From positions 248,001-312,000 of the forward strand of contig NZ_JAKZAK010000001.1 of the NCBI RefSeq assembly GCF_023156385.1: a stretch of DNA of 64,000 nt, written 5' to 3'. Below, in pieces: positions 49,937 to 58,739 of the stretch. The stretch comes from Marinobacter xestospongiae (lineage in GTDB: Bacteria; Pseudomonadota; Gammaproteobacteria; Pseudomonadales; Oleiphilaceae). The translations under genes and the position numbers were made by a program. Below the pieces are notes generated by a model. It searched no databases. It saw only the letters and a list, made by a program, of their open reading frames with translations, and was not told where the DNA came from. Each line of letters opens with the position of its first letter. Positions within the stretch are counted from its first letter, which is position 1.

Positions 49937-50676
49937 TGCGCCACTGGCTGACGCCGGCTTTGTGGCTGCTGGTGCTTGTCGCCGGATGTCTGGGCCTGCC
50001 TGCCCTGGAGCCCTGGCTGCAACCCTTGGTGGACGGTCGCCAGGCGGTGATTTACCCCCGCGATAGCTTTGTCACCCTGTTGCTGAACCATCTGCAACTG
50101 GTGGCCATCTCTGCCGCTGCCGCCACGTTGGTGGCGCTTGGGGGCGGTATCGCGGTGACCCGTCCCTGGGGCCGGGATTTCCTGCCCATGGCCAGTCAGT
50201 TGGCCTCCATTGGCCAGACCGTGCCGCCGGTCGCCGTGCTGGCACTGGCCGTGCCGGTGATGGGGTTTGGTGACGGACCCACGTTCGTTGCCCTCGCGCT
50301 GTATGGCCTTTTGCCGATCCTGCGCAATACCCTGGCGGGCCTGCAGGGCATTGACCCGGCGGTTCGGGAGGCGGCCACCGGCATGGGCATGTCCTCCTCA
50401 CAGGTGCTGCTGCGGGTGGAGCTGCCCCTCGCTGGACGGGTCATCCTGGCGGGCATTCGCACCTCGGTGACCATTAACATTGCTACCGCGGCCATTGGCT
50501 CTACCATTGGTGCGCAGACTCTGGGTGATCCGGTGATTGCCGGCTTAGTGAATGGCAATACCGCCTATGTGTTGCAAGGGGCGGTACTGATCGGGCTGCT
50601 GGCGGTGACAGTAGACAGCCTGTTCGAAGCCCTGGAACAGCAGTGGCTGAAGCGCACGCCCGGCCTTTCCGGTTAG
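49933..50676 (+). CDS. yehW: Osmoprotectant ABC transporter permease (YehW-like)
   Basis: Second permease of the system, 247 residues with about six helices and EAA motif REAATGMGMSSSQVLLRVELPLAG. The region IGSTIGAQTLGDPVIAGLVNGN is typical of OpuCB/YehW. ATG 49933 overlaps the yehX stop; ATG 49936 is the next codon. It is the last gene of yehZYXW. No terminator was evident in the following 110 bp. Confidence 0.91.
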   Translation: MMRHWLTPALWLLVLVAGCLGLPALEPWLQPLVDGRQAVIYPRDSFVTLLLNHLQLVAISAAAATLVALGGGIAVTRPWGRDFLPMASQLASIGQTVPPVAVLALAVPVMGFGDGPTFVALALYGLLPILRNTLAGLQGIDPAVREAATGMGMSSSQVLLRVELPLAGRVILAGIRTSVTINIATAAIGSTIGAQTLGDPVIAGLVNGNTAYVLQGAVLIGLLAVTVDSLFEALEQQWLKRTPGLSG

Positions 50677-50749
50677 CAGCCTTGCCGGAAGGGAGGCCGC
50701 GCCGGCTCCGAACCCAGCATTTGTTCAAAGACGATCCAAGGAACTCTTT

Positions 50750-50808
50750 ATGAAAGGAAGTTGCCTGCTATGAAAGGACGCTGCTTGCTATGAAAGGAAG
50801 CTGCCTGT
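50750..50808 (+). repeat. Triplicated 20 bp translation-start unit with two coupled mini-ORFs
   Basis: Three head-to-tail copies of a 20 bp unit begin at ATG 50750, 50770 and 50790 and differ at only one to three bases apart from the last copy's end. Copies 1 and 2 encode seven-residue peptides (MKGSCLL, stop 50771-50773; MKGRCLL, stop 50791-50793). Each stop overlaps the next ATG (ATGA), and copy 3 is the start of the long gene. AAGGAA lies about 8 bp before the first ATG, and each unit has an internal AAAGGA. Confidence 0.85.
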
Positions 50809-51650
50809 GTGGCGCGGTCCGCTATCAGGTCGATCGGCTGGACCTGCCAATCATGCATTGCCACTGCCAGACCTGCCAGAAAACCCACGCCGCCACGGAA
50901 GTGCCTACGGCGGGTGTGCTGCGGGAGGCGTTTCGGTGGTTGCAGGGCGAAGCCTCGGTGACGTCGGTGGTGTCCTCACCGGGTAAGCAGCGGCATTTCT
51001 GTCAGCACTGTGGCACCCATCTGGTGGCGGAGCGAGAGGGCAAGCCGCATCTGATCCTGCGGGTTGCCACCCTCGACGAGACGCCGGACAGCCAGGTGCA
51101 GGGTCACATCTGGACGGCTCACGATCGCACTTGGCTGACGACGGCGGCGCCACGTCATCGAGCCTGGCCTCAGGCGCCGGAGCAGGGTGAGACGGTCGCG
51201 CTGACGATCCGGCGTGCCGGGCCAGACGAGCTGCCGCAGGCGCTGTTGCTGCTGGCGGACCCGGACTGGGACACCATTGCCGGCTATCTGCCGACAGCGA
51301 TCTGCTATGTGGCTGAAGCCGGTGATGAGATCGTGGCCGTCTGTGTGGTCGCGAAGCTGGCCGGGGCAGAGGCGTTCGAGATCATGAACCTGGCGGTGGC
51401 GGAAGCCCGCCAGCAGGCTGGAATCGGCGCGAGGCTGTTACAACAGGTCATCGACGACGTGCGTGCCCGGGGTGCCAGGCGGCTGGAACTGGGCACCGGC
51501 AGCTTCGGCCACCAACTGGGGTTCTACCAGCGTCACGGCTTCCGGGTGGTGGCGGTGGAGCCGGATTACTTCCTCAACCACTACCCGGAGCCGATCCACG
51601 AAAACGGCCTGCAGCACCGGGATCGGCTACGGCTTGCGGTGACCTTCTGA
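50790..51650 (+). CDS. GFA-GNAT fusion: zinc-binding glutathione-dependent-like domain plus N-acetyltransferase
   Basis: A 286-residue protein of two parts. Residues 1-125 are a GFA/CENP-V-like zinc domain with C5, C7, C24, C26, C29, C71 and C74 in the standard spacing (GSCLCGAVRY, HCHCQTCQ, FCQHCGT). Residues from about 133 are a GNAT acetyltransferase with the acetyl-CoA loop QQAGIGARLLQQ. The linker is short. Substrates are unknown. It starts at the third of three repeated ATG units (50790). The combination is unusual to me, but I cannot exclude that it is common. Confidence 0.87.
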   Translation: MKGSCLCGAVRYQVDRLDLPIMHCHCQTCQKTHAATEVPTAGVLREAFRWLQGEASVTSVVSSPGKQRHFCQHCGTHLVAEREGKPHLILRVATLDETPDSQVQGHIWTAHDRTWLTTAAPRHRAWPQAPEQGETVALTIRRAGPDELPQALLLLADPDWDTIAGYLPTAICYVAEAGDEIVAVCVVAKLAGAEAFEIMNLAVAEARQQAGIGARLLQQVIDDVRARGARRLELGTGSFGHQLGFYQRHGFRVVAVEPDYFLNHYPEPIHENGLQHRDRLRLAVTF

Positions 51651-51727
51651 GAGGGTTCAACGCTGGTTTTTCCGGACCCCGGTCAGGCATAATCGCCGAC
51701 CGGGGCGTGGAAGCGCCCTGAGCCTAC

Positions 51728-52606
51728 ATGGACGATACCACCAAGGACCAATGGATGGACTGGGAACGTTTTGCCTGCCACTGCCGATGGCTGGCCACAG
51801 GCCTGCCCGCTGATATCGGCGCCACCGATTACCTGCGCCAGGTGGACCGCATTCTGCCTCCTGAGCTTTACCCTCAATCACGTCAGAATTCCGGCCTGGC
51901 CGGGCATCTGCACTCACGGTTGGTCGCGGCCGGTAACAACCAGGCGATCCGTGCAACCGCGGCCCTCTACATTGCCCTCACGCCCGCCAGCCTGGCCAAG
52001 CCGCCACCGGCGTTCCGGCGGGCGGCGCTTTACCTCGGGTTGCTGGTGTTTATGGCGATAGGCATGTCGATGCTCTATCAGGCCCGGGTTCTGCCGGAAC
52101 TGATGGCGATGGTGGCGTTGTCCGCCCCGGAAATGGCCATGGAAACCCGCGATCAGTTTGCATTCCTGCAACTGATGACGGTGCTGATCCTGCCGCTGTT
52201 GCTGCTGCTTATGGTGGCCATGGGGTGGCGCCTGTCCGGGTTGATGAAATTGCGATGGACCGAGTCTGGCGGCGGCGCCCTGGGCTGGTTGGCCTTGCCG
52301 CCGGTCCGGAGGGCCTATGACCGCCTGCAGGCGACGCTGCGGTATCCGCTGGTGCATCAGGGGATTCTGGCCCACCCCGATGGCTGTGCAGTTTCAGACT
52401 ACCTGCGGGCGGCAGAGCGCAACGGCAATGCCCTGGATACCGAACTGCAGGCGGTGGTGGCGGAGGCACTGGATCGTCTGCAGGAGGCTGCCGGCTGGCA
52501 GCTGAGGCTGGCCACTGCGGTGGTCGCCGTGTTGGTGGCGCTGACCATTGCCTGTTTCCTGGTCAGTGCCTACTCACCAATCTTTGCCATGGGAGACATG
52601 ATGTGA
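51728..52606 (+). CDS. Membrane protein with PilC/GspF-like C-terminus
   Basis: A 292-residue membrane protein with hydrophobic segments near residues 100-120, 150-175 and 265-285. The end of the protein (SAYSPIFAMGDMM) resembles the last helix and tail of type IV pilus and type II secretion platform proteins (xYLPIFxLGxxx), and its stop overlaps the pilin gene. It is shorter than PilC (about 400), so it may be a reduced or diverged relative. Function in pilus assembly is inference only. Confidence 0.6.
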   Translation: MDDTTKDQWMDWERFACHCRWLATGLPADIGATDYLRQVDRILPPELYPQSRQNSGLAGHLHSRLVAAGNNQAIRATAALYIALTPASLAKPPPAFRRAALYLGLLVFMAIGMSMLYQARVLPELMAMVALSAPEMAMETRDQFAFLQLMTVLILPLLLLLMVAMGWRLSGLMKLRWTESGGGALGWLALPPVRRAYDRLQATLRYPLVHQGILAHPDGCAVSDYLRAAERNGNALDTELQAVVAEALDRLQEAAGWQLRLATAVVAVLVALTIACFLVSAYSPIFAMGDMM

Positions 52607-53082
52607 GACAGAAGGGATTCACTCTCATCGAATTGATGGTCACAGTGATGATCATCGGGATTTTGGCCAGCGTTGCCTTGCCCAACTACCGCACCTACAT
52701 CCAGCGCAGTGAAATCACCGAAGCAATGAGCATCGTCTCAGGTATTCGGGACGCGGTGGCCGCGCACTATGTGGATCAGCTGGACTTCCCCGCCAATAAC
52801 GCCCTTGCCGGCGTGCCTGCGCCGGACAAGCTGATTGGTAACCGGGTGACCGGGGTTACGGTCGCCGATGCGGCGATTCATGTGACGCTGGGCAACAAGG
52901 CATCGAAGCCGTTGCAGGGCAAGGTGCTGAGCTTTCGCCCGGCGGTGGTGGACGGCAGTCCCAGCAGCCCGATTGCCTGGCTGTGTGGTTACGACGGGCC
53001 AGTGTCCGGGATGTCAGCGGTGGCAGACAACCGCACCGATGTCCCCGCAACGCTGCTGCCGACCAACTGCCGGCAGCGGTGA
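52603..53082 (+). CDS. Type IV pilin-like protein
   Basis: A 159-residue prepilin. The N-terminus MRQKG/FTLIELMVTVMIIGILASVALP has the prepilin peptidase site after G5, with Phe at +1 and Glu at +5 of the mature protein, and the standard hydrophobic helix. Two C-terminal cysteines (CGYDGP and NCRQR) would form the disulfide-bonded loop of type IVa pilins. The start is GTG 52603 in a GTGA overlap with the upstream gene. No other pil genes are in the window. Confidence 0.88.
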   Translation: MRQKGFTLIELMVTVMIIGILASVALPNYRTYIQRSEITEAMSIVSGIRDAVAAHYVDQLDFPANNALAGVPAPDKLIGNRVTGVTVADAAIHVTLGNKASKPLQGKVLSFRPAVVDGSPSSPIAWLCGYDGPVSGMSAVADNRTDVPATLLPTNCRQR

Positions 53083-53089
53083 GCGGGAG

Positions 53090-53767
53090 TCAGTCAGAGG
53101 CTTCCTGGCGTTTGCGCAGCCGGAACACGCTTTCCCGGGCCTGTTCGAGGCCGCGGCGGGTGGCGAAGGGGCTATCGGCGGGAATCTGCTGGGTCAGCAG
53201 TTGCTCCACCTCGTAATCTGCACTGAACAGTTCCCTGACTTCGTCATCGGTGACGTTGAATGGCGGGCCCTGGACGTCGTCGTTGTCGTAGTCGAGGGTG
53301 AGCAGCAGGATCTGCAGGTCATCGGGAGTGACCGCAGTCAGGTGTTCAACGTAGTCCCGTCGCATGGCCGGGGGCAGGGCGATCAGCGCCGCCCGGTCAT
53401 AGACCAGCCGGACGTTGCGCAGGTCTTCCGGCACCAGCTGGAAGAAGTCCCCACACCACAGTTCCAGGGTGTCGTGGCGGAAGCGGGTGAACGGCTCGCC
53501 GGGGTGAACGTGGGCCTTTTCCTCGGCTTCTTCAAAGAAATCCTTGCAGGCGATGTCACTGAGCTCCACCCCAATCACCGGATGGCCGCGATCGTTGAGC
53601 CACCACATGTCGACGGCCTTGCCACACAGCGGGACCAGCACGGTCTGATCGCTCCGGCCTTCGCCGGCAAGGGCGGTCCAGTGGTCGTGGAGAAACTGGT
53701 TGACGGTTCCTTCATGAAAGCCGATTTGGCTCTTGGCCCAGCGGTTGTGCCAGAATTCATGTTCCAT
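53090..53767 (-). CDS. tpm: Thiopurine S-methyltransferase
   Basis: SAM-dependent methyltransferase of 225 residues acting on thiopurines and, in bacteria, on selenium and tellurium oxyanions. Motifs are W-x-x-RWAKSQIGFHEG at the start, VLVPLCGKAVDMWWL (SAM site) and VYDRAALIALPPAMR. It is convergent to the pilin gene with a gap of seven bases. The length matches the bacterial TPMT family. Confidence 0.95.
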   Translation of the reverse strand: MEHEFWHNRWAKSQIGFHEGTVNQFLHDHWTALAGEGRSDQTVLVPLCGKAVDMWWLNDRGHPVIGVELSDIACKDFFEEAEEKAHVHPGEPFTRFRHDTLELWCGDFFQLVPEDLRNVRLVYDRAALIALPPAMRRDYVEHLTAVTPDDLQILLLTLDYDNDDVQGPPFNVTDDEVRELFSADYEVEQLLTQQIPADSPFATRRGLEQARESVFRLRKRQEASD

Positions 53768-53855
53768 GGGTGCTTTCCTGTCGCGAACGGTTTCCCTGAG
53801 TGTAATCGAATGGTCGACAGTTGGAACCCCCGCAAAGTCTTATAAGGAAGGCAGT

Positions 53856-54818
53856 ATGAAAGCGGTTTTTCTGGATGCGGACACGCTGGGCAACGACGTT
53901 GATCTGGCCCCCATTGAGCAGGTCACGGATGAGCTGGTGTGTCACCCGCGGACCCAGCCGGCCGAGGTCACAGAGCGGCTGCAGGGATTCGATACCGTGC
54001 TCACCAACAAGGTGGTGCTTGGCCGTGAGCACTTCGAGGCCTGTCCCGGCATCCGGTGGGTGGCGGTGGTGGCGACCGGCGTCAACAACGTAGATCTGGA
54101 AGCGGCCCGGGATCACGGTGTACGGGTGGTGAACGTACTCAACTACGGCCGCTCCACGGTGGCCCAGCATACCCTGGCGCTGATGCTGGCGCTGGCCACG
54201 CGCTTGCTGGACTACCAGCGGGATGTGCGCCAGGGCCGCTGGGGCAGGAGTGACATGTTCTGCCTGATGGACCACCCCATTATGGAACTGGAGGGGCGGA
54301 CCCTGGGGATCGTCGGTTACGGTGACCTGGGTCAGGGCGTGGCGGAACGTGCGCGGGCGTTTGGTATGAACATTCTGCTGGGTGCCCGACCCGGCCAGCC
54401 CGCCGGGGAGGTGGATGGCTACCCGCGACTGCCGCTGGCGGAGCTGTTGCCGAAGGTCGACGTCCTCTCACTGCACTGCCTGCTGACCGAAGACACCCGG
54501 CACATGATCGGCGCGGCGGAATTGGCGCAGATGAAGGCGGACGCTCTGTTGATCAACACCAGCCGTGGTGGTCTGGTGGATGAGCAGGCGCTGGCGGATG
54601 CGCTGCGCAACGGCACCATCGGCGGTGCCGGTTTCGATGTGTTGACCGAGGAACCACCAAGGCACGGCAACCCGCTGCTGGCCGATGATCTGCCCAACCT
54701 GATTGTGACTCCCCATTCCGCCTGGGCCAGCCGTGAGGCACGGCAGCGGATTGTCGGGATCACCGCAGCCAACCTTGCCGGGCTGCGCAGCGGCGGCGAC
54801 GCCCACATTGTGGTGTGA
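53856..54818 (+). CDS. D-2-hydroxyacid dehydrogenase (glycerate dehydrogenase-like)
   Basis: NAD(P)H-dependent oxidoreductase, 320 residues. The Rossmann motif GYGDLGQG lies near 153; catalytic arginine is in SRGGLVDE (near 235), glutamate in LTEEPP (near 265) and histidine in TPHSAWAS (near 287). The closest known type is hydroxypyruvate/glycerate reductase, but substrate is not certain. ATG 53856 has AAGGAAGG upstream. It is divergent from tpm and overlaps the next gene by one base (TGATG). Confidence 0.9.
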   Translation: MKAVFLDADTLGNDVDLAPIEQVTDELVCHPRTQPAEVTERLQGFDTVLTNKVVLGREHFEACPGIRWVAVVATGVNNVDLEAARDHGVRVVNVLNYGRSTVAQHTLALMLALATRLLDYQRDVRQGRWGRSDMFCLMDHPIMELEGRTLGIVGYGDLGQGVAERARAFGMNILLGARPGQPAGEVDGYPRLPLAELLPKVDVLSLHCLLTEDTRHMIGAAELAQMKADALLINTSRGGLVDEQALADALRNGTIGGAGFDVLTEEPPRHGNPLLADDLPNLIVTPHSAWASREARQRIVGITAANLAGLRSGGDAHIVV

Positions 54819-56176
54819 TGCCTGACGAGCCCCAATCCCGAACGGACGGACAGCCTGTGACCGCTAGCCAACTGAAAGATCGACTGAAGGCCGCTGAAGA
54901 CTGGATTCTGGCCAACCCCAACCCGCCTCGGCACTGGCCCTGGCGATGGGCCTACAGCTGCGGCCGGGTGGCCTATGCGCTGGTGCGGGATCTGATCAAC
55001 GGCAACCTCACCCTGCACGCCATGAGCCTGGTCTACACGACCCTGCTCAGTGTGGTGCCGCTGCTGGCCCTGAGTTTTTCGGTACTCAAGGCGATGGACG
55101 TACATCAGCGTATGGAGCCACTGCTGTTCCAGTTCTTCGAGCCCATGGGGCCTCAGGGTATCGAACTTGGCAACAAGATCCTGGAGTTCGTCGACAACAT
55201 GAAGGTCGGGGTACTGGGGTCGGTGGGTCTGGCGTTGCTGGTCTACACCGTGATTTCGCTGGTGCAGAAAATCGAGCGTTCTTTCAACATGATCTGGCGG
55301 GTGCCGGACATGCGCTCCATGGCCCAGCGTTTCAGTAACTACCTCAGTGTGATCATGGTGGGGCCGCTGCTGATGGTGTCGGCCATCGGGTTTACGGCCA
55401 CCATCCTGTCGTCTGACTTTGTTGTCCGGCTGATGGAGATTGAGCCGTTCGGCGTGATGATCCTTCAGGCCAGCCGCCTGATGCCTTTCTTCCTGGTGGT
55501 GGGCGCCTTCACCTTTGTGTACATCTTCATGCCCAACACCCGGGTGCGGCTGCGCTATGCCTTTACCGGAGGCCTGATTGCCGGCATCAGCTGGCAGGCG
55601 GGCAGCATGCTGTTCGCCTCGTTTGTGGCCGGGTCTGCCAAGTACGCGGCGATCTACTCCAGCTTTGCCATCGGCATCATCCTGCTGATCTGGATCTACG
55701 TGAACTGGATGATTCTGCTGCTGGGGGCGAGTCTGTCGTTCTATCTGCAGAACCCGGGGTCCATTGCCCGTCGCCAGCGGGTGCGTCACTCCGCCGAGCT
55801 GCAGGAGCAGACCGGGCTGGTGCTGATGTGGCTGGTGGCCCGGCCATTCCAGCAGGGCGAGCCTGCGCCCCAGCAGGAAGCGCTGGAGGCCGAGCTGCGA
55901 GTGCCGGGGGAGGTGACCCGGCGAATCAGCGACAAGCTGATTGCGGCGGGGCTGCTGTCACTGGCAGGGCCGGACGGTGATCGGCTGGTGCCGGGCCGGT
56001 CGCTCGACCGGATCACTGTGGCGGATATCCTGGCGGCGGTGCGCCGGGACGACGACGGCGTGGCCAGGAAGTTGCCACGGGTATTGCCGCAGGCGTTGAC
56101 CGACGCCCGCCTTCCCCAGGGAGACGAGACCCTGGCCGAGCTGTTATCGCGGGAAAGTGGGGGAGCGGAGCGTTAG
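54818..56176 (+). CDS. YihY/BrkB family inner-membrane protein
   Basis: A 452-residue membrane protein of the YihY/UPF0761 family, once called ribonuclease BN, of unknown function. Six helices lie between about residues 65 and 310; LTLHAMSLVYTTLLSVVPLLALSF and the KYAAIYSSFAIGIILLIWIYVNW helix are typical. The last 130 residues form a soluble winged-helix-like tail. ATG 54818 is preferred, with GTG 54815 directly before it. It is convergent with the HDOD gene and they share four bases. Confidence 0.9.
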   Translation: MPDEPQSRTDGQPVTASQLKDRLKAAEDWILANPNPPRHWPWRWAYSCGRVAYALVRDLINGNLTLHAMSLVYTTLLSVVPLLALSFSVLKAMDVHQRMEPLLFQFFEPMGPQGIELGNKILEFVDNMKVGVLGSVGLALLVYTVISLVQKIERSFNMIWRVPDMRSMAQRFSNYLSVIMVGPLLMVSAIGFTATILSSDFVVRLMEIEPFGVMILQASRLMPFFLVVGAFTFVYIFMPNTRVRLRYAFTGGLIAGISWQAGSMLFASFVAGSAKYAAIYSSFAIGIILLIWIYVNWMILLLGASLSFYLQNPGSIARRQRVRHSAELQEQTGLVLMWLVARPFQQGEPAPQQEALEAELRVPGEVTRRISDKLIAAGLLSLAGPDGDRLVPGRSLDRITVADILAAVRRDDDGVARKLPRVLPQALTDARLPQGDETLAELLSRESGGAER

Positions 56177-57192
56177 CCGCCTTCCTTGAGCATGCCCAGG
56201 ATGGTCTGCCGAATGCTGCCAAGCTCTCCCCGTGAGACAGAGACGGCGGCTTCCAGGTCTTCCTCGGCGAGGTTGCGCTGGTTGGCGAACCGCAGCACCT
56301 CCCGGGTGCCAATCAGGATACCGTCATACAGTGGCGTTTGCGGTTGCCCCGGCACCGGCCGCTCGGCCGCCAGCAGATGGGCGAAGTAGCGGGGCGGCAG
56401 ATTCCAGTCGTTGGCGAGGATCTGGGTGCAGGTCCAGTCGAACTGTTGCAGGGCACCGGTGACCGCTCCCGGAGGCAGCGGGGTGTTGTCGCCGTGCAGG
56501 CGATGGTGGATGCGGCGAACCTCGCGGAACAGGGTGATGTGCGCCAGGGCCGGCAGCAGGGAGACCATGAAGTAGGCGCTGGTGTCCTTGCCGTGCTGGC
56601 GTGCCACCAGCTCGGCGGCGCGGGCGCAGGTCAGGCCCCAGCGCCAGACCCGCTGGGCGAACTGGGCTTCCGAACTGTTCCGGGCTGACAGCATGGGGCG
56701 CATGATGGCAGCGGAAATAACGCTGCGGATGCCCTGGAGGCCCAGCACGAACACCGCCTGATCCACCGTTTCGATGGTTTGTTCGCTGGGGCGGAAATAG
56801 GGACTGTTGGCGACCTGGAGCAGATGTTCGGTCAGCGCCGGATCATCGAGAATGATGCGAGTGACCTCACTGCGGGAAATGTCCGGATCGGACAGCGCCC
56901 GCAGCAGCATGGGCAGGGTCATGGGCTGGCGTGGCAACTCATCCAGCTTGCCTTGGCGAATATGCTGTCCCAGTTCGGCGAGGATGCGACCGACATGGTC
57001 CTGGTGGCGCTGGAAATCCCGGGGAGAGGCCTCCAGCAGCCAGCAGAACAGATGCTGTTCCAGTTTTTCCATCGCCCAGCTTGCCGGAGTGCTGATGAAC
57101 TGGCGGCGGGGACTGGCGGTGTGACGGTTGGCGGATGACTCGGCTTCGCTGGGCACCTTCTTTTTCGACAGCCAGTTGAACAAGCCGGGCAT
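56173..57192 (-). CDS. HDOD domain protein
   Basis: A 339-residue cytoplasmic protein with one HDOD domain (about residues 90-290: LPMLLRALSDPDISRSEV, VFVLGLQGIRSVISAAIM). HDOD proteins take part in signalling; the catalytic HD residues are not conserved. There is no output domain. I chose ATG 57192, with GGAG upstream; the frame extends to 57258 without family character. It follows no clear partner. Confidence 0.85.
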   Translation of the reverse strand: MPGLFNWLSKKKVPSEAESSANRHTASPRRQFISTPASWAMEKLEQHLFCWLLEASPRDFQRHQDHVGRILAELGQHIRQGKLDELPRQPMTLPMLLRALSDPDISRSEVTRIILDDPALTEHLLQVANSPYFRPSEQTIETVDQAVFVLGLQGIRSVISAAIMRPMLSARNSSEAQFAQRVWRWGLTCARAAELVARQHGKDTSAYFMVSLLPALAHITLFREVRRIHHRLHGDNTPLPPGAVTGALQQFDWTCTQILANDWNLPPRYFAHLLAAERPVPGQPQTPLYDGILIGTREVLRFANQRNLAEEDLEAAVSVSRGELGSIRQTILGMLKEGG

Positions 57193-57313
57193 CCGCGGAC
57201 TCCATAACCAAATACTGGGCCCAGCGCCGATTGCCTGGACCACCCTGTTGCTACCCACCAGATCGTGCCGAGCTGGAGTTAATCAGAGGTTCTCACGTAA
57301 GTATATAGTAAAG

Positions 57314-58549
57314 CTACAGGATATTCAGCGACTGCCCGAACACAAAAATGAACTGGCAGACCCCGGCGGCAAAGCCGAGGAAGGCGCCCACCAGGATCAG
57401 CTTGATCTCGTCTTCCTGGAAGCAGGGGCGCAGCAGATCCTGGAACTCCTCCGACGACAGCGCCACCATCCGTTCCACCATGATGCGTTCCACCGCCTGC
57501 GCCCGGTCCTGTTCGAACACCGGGTTATTGAAGGAGGTCTGGGAGATCTCGATGGCCTTCTCACCGACCTGGTTCTTGAGGGTGGCAAACCCGGTTGGGC
57601 CAAAGGCCATCTGGGTCAGTGCCTTGCCCATGCCGGCGGTCTCGTCCACCAGCGGCTTGATGTGCTTCTTCACCATGTTGCGGGCACGGTCGCCATTGCT
57701 GCCATTGAGGATGGCGTTGATGATGTTGCCAACCGTGAGGATCTCGTGGGTGACGATGTGGCAGAAGGACTCGGCAACCTCGGTCTGGCGCCGCAGGAAC
57801 AGGCCCTGGATCTTGAATGGCCCCACTTTCTTGGGCTGTAGCGGCCGGAAGATGACGTTGAGGGCGATCCAGTTGGTGGCCCAGCCGACCAGCAGACCGA
57901 AGAACGGCAGTACCCACCAGCTCTGGTAGAAGTACCAGACCGCCATCTGGATCAGGCCGAACAGAAAGCCAAAGTAGAGCCCGGAGTTGATGATGAAGCG
58001 GAACTCCACCTCCCCGCACTCAAGGAATATGCGGTTCAGCAGCCGCTTGTCGGTGGCCAGGCGGTCGATCACCATGCTCTTGATGTCCAGCAGGCCCTCG
58101 ATGTTATCGGACAGGTCATCCACCAGATTGTCCACCAGTTGCGGGGTGGATTTGCGGACCCGGTCGTACACCATGTTGCGGGCGGACGAGGGCAGGTTCT
58201 CCCAGAAGGTGGGATATTCCCGCAGCATCAGTTCATCCACGTACTCTTCGGTGCGTGGTTCCACCGACGTCAGGATGTGGGCGGCGAGTACCTTGGGATC
58301 AATTTGTTCGAAGATCTCCTGCACGGTGCCGATCTTGGAAATGGTCGCGTCGACACTGATAGCGGCCATCTTGCGTGCCTTGGAAGGGATAATGCCCTGC
58401 CAGCCCCAGATCGGCCGCTTGCCGACGAATTCGAGGGGGTAGAACGTCATCTTGATCGCCAGCCAGTTGGTGGTCCAGCCGATCAGCGCAGCAATCACCG
58501 GAATACTCAGGTATTGCCAGAATTCAGCTTGGTAGAACAGGTCTGTCAT
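57314..58549 (-). CDS. DUF445 family membrane protein
   Basis: A 411-residue protein of the DUF445 family with a membrane segment at the N-terminus (IPVIAALIGWTTNWLAIKM), a pair in the middle (near 185-230, with GWATNWIALNVIFRPLQP) and one at the C-terminus. The repeated GW-T-NW-AI/L motif is the family hallmark. ATG 58549 begins MTDLFYQAEFWQYL; the open frame runs to 58882 but only as a shadow. The function is unknown. Confidence 0.9.
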   Translation of the reverse strand: MTDLFYQAEFWQYLSIPVIAALIGWTTNWLAIKMTFYPLEFVGKRPIWGWQGIIPSKARKMAAISVDATISKIGTVQEIFEQIDPKVLAAHILTSVEPRTEEYVDELMLREYPTFWENLPSSARNMVYDRVRKSTPQLVDNLVDDLSDNIEGLLDIKSMVIDRLATDKRLLNRIFLECGEVEFRFIINSGLYFGFLFGLIQMAVWYFYQSWWVLPFFGLLVGWATNWIALNVIFRPLQPKKVGPFKIQGLFLRRQTEVAESFCHIVTHEILTVGNIINAILNGSNGDRARNMVKKHIKPLVDETAGMGKALTQMAFGPTGFATLKNQVGEKAIEISQTSFNNPVFEQDRAQAVERIMVERMVALSSEEFQDLLRPCFQEDEIKLILVGAFLGFAAGVCQFIFVFGQSLNIL

Positions 58550-58739
58550 CCGGAACTCGCCTGGTGTCTTGTCGTTTTTAGTTGTTTGCGGTGACCGGCA
58601 GCGGTCGGTCCAGCCACGCGCGCGAGATGTGCTGGGAGCCTGAAGCAACCGCTGGATAATGTTGCGCTTGGGTAACGTTGTCAATGACTGAGCCGCCGGC
58701 GAAAACGGGCAAAATGGTCTGCTCAGCCGGCGCCCGGGA

